Source: Rickettsiales bacterium
GTDB taxonomy: Bacteria > Pseudomonadota > Alphaproteobacteria > Rickettsiales > UBA1997
DNA: 33,812 bases
Reading direction: 5' to 3'
Assembly: GCA_017999675.1 (NCBI GenBank)
Contig: JAGNLL010000013.1
Location: forward strand, 1 to 33,812
Below, one piece after another: positions 15,788-23,568 of the stretch. The translations under genes and the position numbers were made by a program. The notes under the pieces are model-generated. The model saw only the letters and a program-made list of their open reading frames with translations, made no database searches and was not told where the DNA came from. Each line of letters begins with the position of its first letter. The first letter of the stretch is position 1.

Positions 15788-16119
15788 TTGAAAATCTGCT
15801 TAGTTTTTTTGGAGGGCTTTTTGTTGACGAGAAGGGCTCTTGTCAAAATGTTTGAGTCTTGCGGTGTTTTTTTGAGACTGCCAATGCTGCGGCAGGTTGC
15901 CCTGATTTTACAATACTCCAAGCCACATCGCAACTTTTCAAAATGACGATTAGCCCAGTATTGGCGTGTCTTCGCGCAGAGTGATGTTTTGTTTTTTTCT
16001 AAAGAGCTGCAGTTTTTTAAGATTATTTTTTATGGCCTAAGCCCTACTGCCTGCTATCTACAACCCACCATCATTAGATTGTGGCGATATTGCCACAATC
16101 TTCAAAAACCACTTTTTTA
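15788..16119. other. 332-bp non-coding stretch between two minus-strand genes
   Basis: This is the upstream region of the second prepilin and the 3' region of the unknown gene at 16120. Apart from the hairpin at 16076-16101 I see no gene, tRNA or strong promoter. Confidence 0.5.
16076..16101. terminator. Hairpin just downstream of the unknown gene, possible terminator
   Basis: A perfect 10-bp stem (agattgtggc / gccacaatct) with a 6-nt loop lies 19 bp past the stop of the minus-strand gene at 16120. No clear U-run follows on the minus strand, so its strength is doubtful. Confidence 0.45.
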
Positions 16120-16839
16120 CTAGGCTAAAGCCAAGCTGTTTTGATTTGCTCGCTGCTGCGAGATTTCTGCTTTGTATGTCTTTAAATCTTCTTTAGAAAC
16201 ATCGCTAACTGCTTGCTTTTGATCACTTGTTAGGTGCTTAGAAAGTAATTCGTCAAAAATAATTTTTCCCTCTGTTCCTTCTAAAACATTTTTTATGTTC
16301 GCAATCACAACGGGCTCTTGAGCTAGTTTTTGTAAGTTTTCTGGTATTTTATCAAAAGATGTTGCCAAAACTGCAAACAGCGCACTGAAATTTCCAACTA
16401 GAGCAACTCTTTCCTCTGGTGACATTGAGGCCATAATCTCGGCAATTTTTGTGATAATTTTTGCCATGGTTCCTCCAGAAATTTTTTTAATATCTTCGGA
16501 ACTATTAAGTTGACCCTGACTGCTTGAAGGAACTTCTGAATCACTACTCGCCTCTAACTTACGATCATTTTGCGTAAGTTGATCTTTCACTTTTTCACCG
16601 TGCTTTACAACAACTTGAGCAGCAACTTCTAAAGCTTTTTCTTTGCCTTGTGCAAAATTCTTATCGCCTTCAACCACATCGGCGTAAATAGCGTTGGTAA
16701 GAAAACCTGTGCATAAATCTCTTACATTATCATCACTCAATTTCTCGCCTTGCAAAACGGCGCCTTTGGTTGCGCGTTGAGCAAAAGTAAAAACATGAGT
16801 GGCGGGGTCGTAAAATTTATTAACTTTTTCGGAAGACAT
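16120..16839 (-). CDS. Hypothetical helical protein
   Basis: A 239-residue protein I do not recognise. It has no signal peptide or transmembrane helix. Predicted character by eye is two mostly helical parts joined by a Ser/Glu-rich low-complexity linker (about residues 96-118, SDSEVPSSSQGQLNSSED). The C-terminal half contains amphipathic helices such as MAKIITKIAEIMASMSPEERVALVGNF and NLQKLAQEPVVIANIKNVLEG. The start ATG follows an A-run typical of this genome. It lies between the prepilin and trpD genes, facing the same way, with a hairpin at its 3' end. A secreted effector is possible but nothing shows it. Confidence 0.7.
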   Translation of the reverse strand: MSSEKVNKFYDPATHVFTFAQRATKGAVLQGEKLSDDNVRDLCTGFLTNAIYADVVEGDKNFAQGKEKALEVAAQVVVKHGEKVKDQLTQNDRKLEASSDSEVPSSSQGQLNSSEDIKKISGGTMAKIITKIAEIMASMSPEERVALVGNFSALFAVLATSFDKIPENLQKLAQEPVVIANIKNVLEGTEGKIIFDELLSKHLTSDQKQAVSDVSKEDLKTYKAEISQQRANQNSLALA

Positions 16840-16905
16840 TTTTTTAAAGGAATTTTTTTTGAAAAAAAATTGATAGAGCTTATAAAATCTTTCGCAGGAT
16901 TTCGC

Positions 16906-16930
16906 AGGTCGGCATTTGTAATGCCGACCT
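16906..16930. repeat. Family C hairpin (single unit) at the end of trpD
   Basis: An 11-bp perfect stem (aggtcggcatt / aatgccgacct) encloses the 3-nt loop tgt. It has the same 11-3-11 geometry as the hairpins at 17944 and 21264. It is followed by acgttcatt, matching the spacer of those elements, which runs directly into the trpD stop codon. It may act as a 3'-end stabiliser or terminator for trpD. Confidence 0.75.
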
Positions 16931-16935
16931 TACGT

Positions 16936-17898
16936 TCATTTCAAACTTTCTAAAACCCTCATCGCCGCACCGCCATCAAGCATCAACTGTGCCATCTCAA
17001 CACCATCTTCAACTTTTTCAACTTTGCCAGCAAGCTTCAAAGCGAACGCTGCATTAAGCGTCACGATATCGCGGTAGGCAGATTTTTCGCCGTTTAAAAG
17101 CCCGACAAGTTTTTGTGCATTATGTTTTGGATCGGCGCCTTTCAACGCTTCGAGGCCTACTTTTTTAAAACCGAATTTTTCGGGGTTGATGATTTCTTCC
17201 TCAAAAATTTTTCCGTTTTCAAAGCGCAGTAAATACGAATCATCACACAAAGAAATCTCATCCATGCCGTCTTTGCCGTGAACGATGTAAATTTTTTGGG
17301 CATCTTTTTGTGCGGCGAGCATTTTTTGCATTACGTCTTTACGTGAGGTGCCGATGAGTTGCAGTGGCGTGTTTGCTGGGTTTAAGAGTGGGCCTAAGAA
17401 GTTGAAGATTGTTGGAACACCTAAAGATTTACGAATTACAGCAACGTTTTTTAACGCTTCGTGAAAAAACGGTGCGAATAAAAAGCACAGGTTTTTTTCG
17501 CGCAGGTTTTTTTCGATTTCGGGAATTTCGGAAGAAATTTTCACGCCAAGTTCGGAGAAAATATCTGCTGAGCCGGATTGCGAGGAGATTGCTTTATTGC
17601 CGTGTTTGGCAACAGGAATGCCGGCGGCGGCAACCACAAAGCATACGGCGGTTGATATGTTGAGGGTGTTTAGTTTGTCGCCACCGGTGCCGCAAACGTC
17701 AATGGCGTTTGCGGGGGCGGAGATTTTTTTCATGTGCTTTTTTAAGGCAGTGACGGCGCCGATGAAGGCGTTGGTTGGGAGTGAGGCTTGGTTTAGGTCG
17801 AGGAGGAAGTTTTTGATTTCATCGTCGCTGATTTTGGCGTCGATGATTTGGTCGAAAATTTCTTCGAAGTTTGTGGACGTGAGGGTTGTGAGGTTCAT
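16936..17898 (-). CDS. trpD: Anthranilate phosphoribosyltransferase
   Basis: This 320-residue enzyme of tryptophan synthesis joins anthranilate and PRPP to give N-phosphoribosyl-anthranilate. Family motifs are DVCGTGGDKLNTLNIST (67-83, PRPP binding), HGNKAISSQSGSADIFSELG (99-118), NFLGPLLNPA and the GKDGMDEIS region. Length is slightly short of the typical ~335-345. It is encoded 150 bp downstream of trpG, the two being separated by a family C repeat. trpE, trpC, trpF, trpB and trpA are not in the window. The start ATG is preceded by TTTAATA with no Shine-Dalgarno. Confidence 0.95.
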   Translation of the reverse strand: MNLTTLTSTNFEEIFDQIIDAKISDDEIKNFLLDLNQASLPTNAFIGAVTALKKHMKKISAPANAIDVCGTGGDKLNTLNISTAVCFVVAAAGIPVAKHGNKAISSQSGSADIFSELGVKISSEIPEIEKNLREKNLCFLFAPFFHEALKNVAVIRKSLGVPTIFNFLGPLLNPANTPLQLIGTSRKDVMQKMLAAQKDAQKIYIVHGKDGMDEISLCDDSYLLRFENGKIFEEEIINPEKFGFKKVGLEALKGADPKHNAQKLVGLLNGEKSAYRDIVTLNAAFALKLAGKVEKVEDGVEMAQLMLDGGAAMRVLESLK

Positions 17899-17940
17899 TA
17901 TTAAATTATTTTGTAGTCTGCTAAGTGTGCGCTGGACGCA

Positions 17941-18025
17941 CGCTGGACTGGGTTTGCAACCCAGTCCACATGTTCATTTCCATTTTGCATGAACGTTAGG
18001 ACGGGATTACAAATCCCGTCCTGCT
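17941..18025. repeat. Family C composite repeat (two hairpins plus palindromic spacer)
   Basis: Hairpin 1 (17944-17968: tggactgggtt, loop tgc) and hairpin 2 (17998-18022: aggacgggatt, loop aca) each have a perfect 11-bp stem. The 29-nt spacer is itself partly palindromic (gttcat / atgaac). Both hairpins recur identically at 21264-21336 with a shorter spacer. It sits between trpG and trpD, and could affect their relative expression. Confidence 0.88.
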
Positions 18026-18048
18026 ATGAGTTCTGCTGAATCTCTGAG

Positions 18049-18615
18049 TTAAATTAACTCCAAAAAATTCCGAATAATCTGATGCCCATGTTCTGAGGCA
18101 ATCGATTCTGGGTGAAACTGCACGCCGTAAATTTTTAGCTTTTCATCGGCGATGGCCATGATGATGCCGTCTTTGGTTTGTGCGGTTACTTCTAAATTTT
18201 TCGGACAAGTTTCTTTTTCAATAATCAGTGAATGGTAGCGCGTCGCCTTAAAAGGTGAGGGCAGGCCTTTGAATAAATTTTTTTGCTCATGAAAAATTTC
18301 GCTGATTTTTCCGTGCATTGGGTAGGTCTTTACCACATTGCCACCAAAGGCTTGGCCTATTGATTGATGTCCCAAACAAACGCCAAAAATTGGGAAGGTG
18401 CCTTTTAGTTTTTCGATTACTTCTAAACAAATTCCGGCTTCGTTTGGGGTGCAGGGCCCAGGGGATAAAACAATGCCGCGGGGGTTTAGTTTTTTGATTT
18501 CTTCAACGGTGATTTCGTCGTTGCGTTTGACGACAACTTCTTTTTCACCAGCTTGAATTAAGTAGTGGTAGAGGTTGTAGGTGAAGCTGTCGTAGTTGTC
18601 GATTAGGAGGATCAT
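18049..18615 (-). CDS. trpG: Anthranilate synthase component II / glutamine amidotransferase
   Basis: The start at 18615 (MILLIDNYDSFTYNL) gives 188 residues, the normal TrpG/PabA length. A longer frame to 18807 only translates the family B repeat and is rejected. This class I amidotransferase supplies ammonia from glutamine to TrpE (or PabB). It shows LSPGPCTPNEAG, the nucleophile Cys in GVCLGHQSIGQAFGG, and the catalytic His/Glu in YGVQFHPESIAS. The neighbouring trpD supports TrpG over PabA; a dual-function subunit is possible since folB is elsewhere in the window. No TrpE/PabB gene is in view. Confidence 0.93.
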   Translation of the reverse strand: MILLIDNYDSFTYNLYHYLIQAGEKEVVVKRNDEITVEEIKKLNPRGIVLSPGPCTPNEAGICLEVIEKLKGTFPIFGVCLGHQSIGQAFGGNVVKTYPMHGKISEIFHEQKNLFKGLPSPFKATRYHSLIIEKETCPKNLEVTAQTKDGIIMAIADEKLKIYGVQFHPESIASEHGHQIIRNFLELI

Positions 18616-18643
18616 TGTTTTTGTTTGAGAGATTTTACGGTGC

Positions 18644-18746
18644 GAATAACCACCCCCAGCCCCTCCTTGAAAAGGAGGGGAGTGCTCGAGATCGAAGCTC
18701 GGTCTAAAGCCCCTCCTTTTCAAGGAGGGGTTGGGGGTGGTTATTC
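18644..18746. repeat. Family B: inverted repeat, second copy
   Basis: Arms of 37 nt (18644-18680 and 18710-18746) pair with one mismatch across a 29-nt loop. The arms match those at 11108-11238 apart from a few positions that change on both sides of the stem. The loop contains agtgctcgag, and its reverse complement ctcgagcact-like sequence follows the right arm (about 18745-18754). It lies between fadE and trpG. Confidence 0.9.
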
Positions 18747-18757
18747 GAGCACTCGAT

Positions 18758-21205
18758 TTAAATTTTTTTGTAATCTTCCAAAGAATATTCATCCACCTGC
18801 ATCGCATCCAAAACCGCGGTTTTGGCGTCTTGCACTAGGTGAAGTTCTTCTAAGTTAATTACCGATTTCGCTTTCGCTTCTTCAATCAAATCCTCAACAC
18901 GTCCGCGTGGCAAGGTTTTGTTTTTGATTGCGGTTTTGATTTTTTCAAAAACCGGTGCGGCTTTTTCGTTGAGCAACATGGCGTTTTCAATGCGGCCCAA
19001 GTTGTCGGTTTTGTCTTTCGAAACAAAAATTCCGTCAGTTAAAGAATCGCGAAGCTCACCGTTTTTAAGCAAGTTTTTTACAACTTTATGGCCCAAGGCG
19101 TCAGTAGCTGGGCACATGAAAGCGTTGAATCGCGACCACATTGAGAAAGGAAATAGAAAGAATCTTCCCACGCCACCAAAAATATTTTGGTAAAGCCCGT
19201 CAATGGCAACTTGCGCTTTGCCAAGCTGCTCTTTCATGGCATGTTCAACCAAAGGAATTTCTTCTTTTTTGCGACCGTTTTCATCAAACTTTTTCAAGAT
19301 GCACACGCCCATATACATTGCAGAAAGCGCGTCGCCGAAGCGGCCGTTGATTTTTTCTTTACGTTTTAAGTTGCCGCCAAATTTTGCCAAAGCCACGTCA
19401 GCAAGTAATGCGAAGGTTGCAGAGCACCAAGCGATTTTGCGTTCGTATTTGCCGATTACACCACCTTTGAAAGGCTTTCTGAAATAGCCGCGAGTTAGCG
19501 ACAAAATAATTGAGCGCGCCAAGTTGCTCACCAAGTGATTAATGTGAGCAAAAAATGCGCAGTCAAAAGCTTTGAGATCGTTTTTTTCTAAAGCTTCAAT
19601 TTCCTTGTAAGCGTAAGGGTGACACATGATCGCACCTTGTCCAAAATGGATCAAACTGCGGGTCATGATATTTGCACCTTCAACCGTGATTGAGATTGGA
19701 GTTGAGAAATAAGCATTGGCCAAAAGGTTGCGCGGACCACGGATAATGGCGCGTCCACCAAGGATATCCATGCCGTCGTTAATGTTCTGACGGAAGATTT
19801 CGGTGCCGTGATATTTAGCAATTGCGGTGACAACAGCAGGTTTGTCGCCAGAATCAATTGAGCCGGCAGTGAAGGCGCGCATGGCGTCAACCGCGTAGGT
19901 GCGTGAGGCGATACGAGCGATAACTTCTTCAACACCTTCGAATTTTCCAACCGCAGTGCCGAATTGTTGGCGAATTGAAGAGTAAGCGGTGACAACGCGC
20001 GCCACTAATTTTGAACCGCCGGTGGCAGTTGAAGGAAGCGAAATTCCACGTCCCGCCGCTAAACATTCCATCAACATTTTCCAACCTTTACCAAGGCCAG
20101 CTTGCCCGCCAATTACTGTATCAAGGCCAACGATTACGTTTTCGCCGTTAAGTGGAGAATTTACGAATGGAGTAGCAAGAGGGTCGTGTCTGCGACCTTG
20201 GCGAACTCCGGGTGTGGTGTGCGGAATTAGTGCGCAAGTAATGCCAGCATCTTCATTGGCAAAAATAAGTTTTTCAGGATCACGCAATTGAAAAGCCACA
20301 CCAATTACGGTGGCGTAGGCGCCCAAAGTGATGTAGCGTTTGTTCCAGTTTAAACGAATTTTGATTTCGCCTTTTTCATCTTTGAAAAGAACGCCGTTTG
20401 AAATGATTGAAGTGGCGTCTGAACCAGCGGTTGGTTCTGTTAAAGCGAAACAAGGCAAGTCACGGCCATCAGCCAAGCGCGGCAAATAGTGATCGCGTTG
20501 TGCTTGTGTGCCGTAATGCATTAAAAGCTCAGCGGGCCCAAGTGAATTTGGAACCATTGCAGTGATTGCTAAAGGAACTGAACGTGAAGCAAGTTTTTGA
20601 ATTACGCAGCTGTGAGCGTAGGCCGAAAATCCAAGTCCGCCGAATTCTTTTGGAATGATCATGCCGAAGAATTTTTTCTCGCGTAAGAAATTCCAAACAT
20701 TTTCTGGCAAGTCGCGTAAGTGTTGCACTTCGTAGTCAGAGCAAATTTTGCAAAGCTCTTCAACTTGGTTGTCCATGAATGATTTTTCTTCTGCAGTTAG
20801 CTTTGGATATTGGCGCGAGAAGATCCATTTAAAGTCAGGGCGGCCAGAAAATAGTTGGCCGTCAACCCAAACGGTGCCTGAGGTGAGGGCGATTTTTTCG
20901 GTTTGGGAAATTTTTGGTAAGAGGCCAAGTTTTTTAATTAGCGTTACGATGCTGCTGGTGATGACGATTCTGCGAAGTAGCGGAACCGACAAGAAAGTGG
21001 CGATGAAAGCAAAACTGCCCCAAAATAATTGGCCGAAATCGCAGCGTAAAAAATAAATTGTGAGGATGAAGAGGTAGGAAAAAATGGAGAATCTTTTGTA
21101 GGCGTAAAAGATGCACAAAACTAAAACAAGCGGAGCGATGCTTGGAAGTTGGTTGAGTAATAAAATGATTTTTTCGAGGTAAATAACTGGGTCGAATTCT
21201 GTCAT
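18758..21205 (-). CDS. fadE: FadE-type acyl-CoA dehydrogenase
   Basis: The 815-residue length matches the long FadE class, which catalyses the first, FAD-dependent step of fatty-acid beta-oxidation. Two or three hydrophobic segments lie in the first 90 residues (APLVLVLCIFYAY, YLFILTIYFL, GSFAFIATFLSVP), suggesting inner-membrane association. The dehydrogenase core follows, with CFALTEPTAGSDATSI (FAD/substrate binding), GWKMLMECLAAGRGISLPS, QFGTAVGKFEGVEE and NINDGMDILGGRAI, then VEGANIMTRSLIHFGQGA and a C-terminal DUF1974-like region. No other beta-oxidation gene is in the window. It stands between glyQ and trpG, isolated by repeats on both sides. Confidence 0.94.
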   Translation of the reverse strand: MTEFDPVIYLEKIILLLNQLPSIAPLVLVLCIFYAYKRFSIFSYLFILTIYFLRCDFGQLFWGSFAFIATFLSVPLLRRIVITSSIVTLIKKLGLLPKISQTEKIALTSGTVWVDGQLFSGRPDFKWIFSRQYPKLTAEEKSFMDNQVEELCKICSDYEVQHLRDLPENVWNFLREKKFFGMIIPKEFGGLGFSAYAHSCVIQKLASRSVPLAITAMVPNSLGPAELLMHYGTQAQRDHYLPRLADGRDLPCFALTEPTAGSDATSIISNGVLFKDEKGEIKIRLNWNKRYITLGAYATVIGVAFQLRDPEKLIFANEDAGITCALIPHTTPGVRQGRRHDPLATPFVNSPLNGENVIVGLDTVIGGQAGLGKGWKMLMECLAAGRGISLPSTATGGSKLVARVVTAYSSIRQQFGTAVGKFEGVEEVIARIASRTYAVDAMRAFTAGSIDSGDKPAVVTAIAKYHGTEIFRQNINDGMDILGGRAIIRGPRNLLANAYFSTPISITVEGANIMTRSLIHFGQGAIMCHPYAYKEIEALEKNDLKAFDCAFFAHINHLVSNLARSIILSLTRGYFRKPFKGGVIGKYERKIAWCSATFALLADVALAKFGGNLKRKEKINGRFGDALSAMYMGVCILKKFDENGRKKEEIPLVEHAMKEQLGKAQVAIDGLYQNIFGGVGRFFLFPFSMWSRFNAFMCPATDALGHKVVKNLLKNGELRDSLTDGIFVSKDKTDNLGRIENAMLLNEKAAPVFEKIKTAIKNKTLPRGRVEDLIEEAKAKSVINLEELHLVQDAKTAVLDAMQVDEYSLEDYKKI

Positions 21206-21260
21206 AAAATTTAGATTTTTGGTTATTAAATTTTTTTACTACCACGATCTCTAGACCGAT

Positions 21261-21339
21261 CGCTGGACTGGGTTTGCAACCCAGTCCACATGTTCATTTA
21301 AAATGAAAGTTAGGACGGGATTACAAATCCCGTCCTGCT
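21261..21339. repeat. Family C composite repeat, second copy
   Basis: Hairpins at 21264-21288 and 21312-21336 are identical to those at 17944 and 17998, and the 23-nt spacer keeps a partial palindrome (ttcattt / aaatgaa). It occupies the 174-bp space between glyQ and fadE. Confidence 0.88.
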
Positions 21340-21379
21340 CTCGGACGTTATTCACACATTCAATTTATCTTATTTTTTC

Positions 21380-22237
21380 TTACCCTCTCGCCACCACCAA
21401 CTCACAAACCGCCTTTACCAACCCGCGAATTTGCCCAATGTAAGAAGCGCGCTCATTAGCTGAAACCGCGCCCCTCGCATCAAGTAAATTCAAAAGATGG
21501 CTAGCTTTTAAAGCTTGCTCGTAAGCCGGAAGTGGCAAATTTTTTGCAGCTAAAAATTCAGACTGCTGTTTGCATTCGCTAAAATTTTTAAACAAGATTG
21601 CCACGTCGGCATGTTCCAAAATGAAGGCCGAGTTTTCGATTTCGCTTTGTTTGAAAACATCGCCGTAAGTGATTTTTTTCGCGCCCTCAAGGCCGTTCCA
21701 GTTGATGTCAAAAATTGAATCAACGCCCTGAATATGCATGGCGATGCGCTCTAAACCGTAGGTGATTTCGCCGGCGATAATTTCGCATTCAATGCCGCCA
21801 ACTTGTTGCATGTAAGTGAATTGCGAAACTTCCATGCCGTTGAACCAAACTTCCCAACCAAGGCCCGAAGCGCCAACTGATGGGTTTTCCCAGTCGTCTT
21901 CAACGAAACGTACGTCGTTGTTTTTGGTGTCTAGGCCAATGAGGTCAAGGCTTTGAAGGTAGAGATCTTTAATGTCTTTTGGCGCTGGTTTTAGTAAAAC
22001 TTGAAACTGGTAATAGTGGCTTAAGCGATTTGGATTTTGAGCGTAGCGCGCGTCAGTTGGGCGTCGGCACGGTTGCACGTAAGCAACTTTCCAAGGTTTT
22101 TTACCCAAAGCGCGCAGCACAGTTGCTGAGTGCAGGGTGCCGGCACCAACTTCTAAATCAATTGGTTGAAGCACAGCGCAGCCTTGCGCGGCCCAAAATT
22201 GTTGAAGGTCGAAAATGATTTGTTGGAATGATTTCAT
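21380..22237 (-). CDS. glyQ: Glycine-tRNA ligase alpha subunit
   Basis: The start at 22237 ([20 protein letters not shown]) is used; an upstream ATG at 22270 lies inside the preceding gene. The 285-residue subunit of the tetrameric alpha2beta2 GlyRS carries the aminoacylation core. Visible motifs are [18 protein letters not shown] (motif 2 region), [52 protein letters not shown] and [12 protein letters not shown]. It ends an operon-like run hisE-erpA-glyQ with gaps of 2 bp or less. The beta-subunit gene glyS, normally next, is absent: a repeat and fadE follow. Confidence 0.96.
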   Translation of the reverse strand: MKSFQQIIFDLQQFWAAQGCAVLQPIDLEVGAGTLHSATVLRALGKKPWKVAYVQPCRRPTDARYAQNPNRLSHYYQFQVLLKPAPKDIKDLYLQSLDLIGLDTKNNDVRFVEDDWENPSVGASGLGWEVWFNGMEVSQFTYMQQVGGIECEIIAGEITYGLERIAMHIQGVDSIFDINWNGLEGAKKITYGDVFKQSEIENSAFILEHADVAILFKNFSECKQQSEFLAAKNLPLPAYEQALKASHLLNLLDARGAVSANERASYIGQIRGLVKAVCELVVARG

Positions 22238-22239
22238 GA

Positions 22240-22575
22240 TTAAACCGAGAAAGAACTGCCGCAGCCGCAATTGGCTTTAGCGTTGGGGTTGTTAACTTTA
22301 AAGTAAGAGGCGCCTAGCTCTTTGACAAAATCAATTTCGGCGTTGGCTAAAAATGGCAAAGAAGTTTCGTCGGTGATTGCGAGAATTTTTGAATTTTCTT
22401 CAGCAATTTTAATATCGCCTTCAGCGCGCTTTTCGTCTAGCTCGAAGATATATTGAAAGCCACTACATCCACCGCCAGAAATTGAAACGCGCAAGAATTT
22501 TTCGTGATTTTCAGCTTTTTGCTGAATTTCACGAATGCGCTCTAAAGCTGTGTTTGTAAGGGTGACGGAGTTCAT
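22240..22575 (-). CDS. erpA: A-type iron-sulphur carrier protein (ErpA/IscA family)
   Basis: A 111-residue HesB/IscA-family protein that receives [Fe-S] clusters and delivers them to apo-proteins. The three invariant cysteines are C37 in [10 protein letters not shown] and C103 and C105 in [10 protein letters not shown]. ErpA is favoured over IscA because there is no isc operon here, but the two cannot be cleanly separated by eye. Its ATG overlaps the hisE stop by one base (TAATG), and glyQ begins two bases after its stop, so all three are probably cotranscribed. Confidence 0.9.
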   Translation of the reverse strand: MNSVTLTNTALERIREIQQKAENHEKFLRVSISGGGCSGFQYIFELDEKRAEGDIKIAEENSKILAITDETSLPFLANAEIDFVKELGASYFKVNNPNAKANCGCGSSFSV

Positions 22576-22895
22576 TATTTTTTGATTTTATTTCTTCTGG
22601 TTAGTTCGTTCAAAATTTCTTCAAACTCAATTCCTTGCGCTGCGGTTAAAACGAGGCTGTGAAAAATAAGGTCGCAAATTTCTCCAACTAATTCGCTGCG
22701 CGTTTTTTCGCTTTTATTTTGTTCGTGCAAAAAAGTTGCAATCACAACTTCAAGTGCTTCTTCGCCAACTTTTCGGGTTAGTCGTTCGTTGCCTTTCTTC
22801 GCTAATTCGTAAGAGTAAGAACCCTCTTCTTTGCTAGAAATTTTACGTTGCACCAACGCAAAAAGTTCTTCGAGAGTTAATTGATTTTGCGACAT
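22575..22895 (-). CDS. hisE: Phosphoribosyl-ATP pyrophosphatase
   Basis: ATG at 22895 (MSQNQLTLEELF) gives 106 residues, the normal size for HisE. A longer frame to 23030 only reads intergenic DNA. HisE hydrolyses PR-ATP to PR-AMP, the second step of histidine synthesis. The MazG-like metal-binding helices are seen as ERLTRKVGEEALEVVIATF and ELVGEICDLIFHSLVL, then FEEILNELTRR at the end. No other his gene is in the window. It is divergent from ndk with 156 bp between. Confidence 0.93.
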   Translation of the reverse strand: MSQNQLTLEELFALVQRKISSKEEGSYSYELAKKGNERLTRKVGEEALEVVIATFLHEQNKSEKTRSELVGEICDLIFHSLVLTAAQGIEFEEILNELTRRNKIKK

Positions 22896-22972
22896 GTTTT
22901 TGGAAATTTTTTTTGAGAGTTTGCTTGGAAAAAACTTAAAGTTGGCGCTCTCAAATGCAAGGCAAGTCTTGC

Positions 22973-23000
22973 TTGACAAAAAGCTTGCCGTTCCTACTTT
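22973..23000 (+). promoter_or_regulatory. Candidate promoter for ndk
   Basis: TTGACA at 22973-22978 and TACTTT at 22995-23000 are separated by 16 nt, 52 bp before the ndk start. The -35 match is perfect but the -10 is weak. A ggcaag/cttgcc inverted repeat (22961-22989) overlaps it. Confidence 0.35.
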
Positions 23001-23051
23001 GCCGCGCCCTTCGCTTTGAAGAAAAATCAACTTAAAAATTTTTTAAAAAAC

Positions 23052-23474
23052 ATGGCTACTGAAATGACATTGTCGATCATCAAACCTGATGCGACTCAAA
23101 GAAATTTAACCGGTGCAATCAACTCAAAATTTGAAGCTGCTGGTTTAAAAATTGTTGCACAAAAAAGAATGCAACTTTCTGAAAAAATGGCTGGCGAATT
23201 TTACGCTGTGCACCGCGAACGTCCATTTTACGGCGACCTAGTTAAATTTATGACTTCTGGCCCGGTTGTGGTTCAAGCGCTAAAAGGTGAAAATGCAGTT
23301 TTAAAAAACCGCGAAATCATGGGTGCAACTAACCCTGCAAATGCTGATGCTGGAACCATCCGCAAAGAATTTGCGCTTTCAATTGAAGCTAATTCGGTTC
23401 ACGGATCTGACAGCTTGGAAAATGCTAAAAACGAAATCGCATTTTTCTTCGCTGGTTACGAAATCGTTGAATAG
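23052..23474 (+). CDS. ndk: Nucleoside diphosphate kinase
   Basis: ATG at 23052 ([18 protein letters not shown]) gives 140 residues, the standard Ndk length. The longer frame from 23016 has no family match. The enzyme transfers the gamma-phosphate of ATP to other NDPs through a phosphohistidine, here the His of [12 protein letters not shown] near residue 117. Also seen are [24 protein letters not shown] and [22 protein letters not shown] strong terminator follows. Together with dcd in the same window it serves dNTP balance, but the genes are not linked in an operon. Confidence 0.97.
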   Translation: MATEMTLSIIKPDATQRNLTGAINSKFEAAGLKIVAQKRMQLSEKMAGEFYAVHRERPFYGDLVKFMTSGPVVVQALKGENAVLKNREIMGATNPANADAGTIRKEFALSIEANSVHGSDSLENAKNEIAFFFAGYEIVE

Positions 23475-23495
23475 TTATTCTCGTTATTTCCACCT

Positions 23496-23540
23496 AAAGC
23501 GAGGCGTGCTTTTTTTAAAAAAAGTCGCCTCGCTTTTTGT
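23496..23540 (+). terminator. Rho-independent terminator of ndk
   Basis: The outer stem aaagcgaggcg (23496-23506) pairs perfectly with cgcctcgcttt (23526-23536). Its T-rich 3' end follows, and an inner T7/A7 palindrome lies within the loop. It begins 22 bp after the ndk stop. Confidence 0.8.
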
Positions 23541-23568
23541 TAACAAAAACCGTCACACGTAAAAAAAG

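Noticed and set aside
18616-18858. N-terminal extension of trpG to 18807 and a plus-strand ORF at 18625-18858
   Set aside because: Both read through the second family B repeat. TrpG homology begins exactly at the ATG at 18615.
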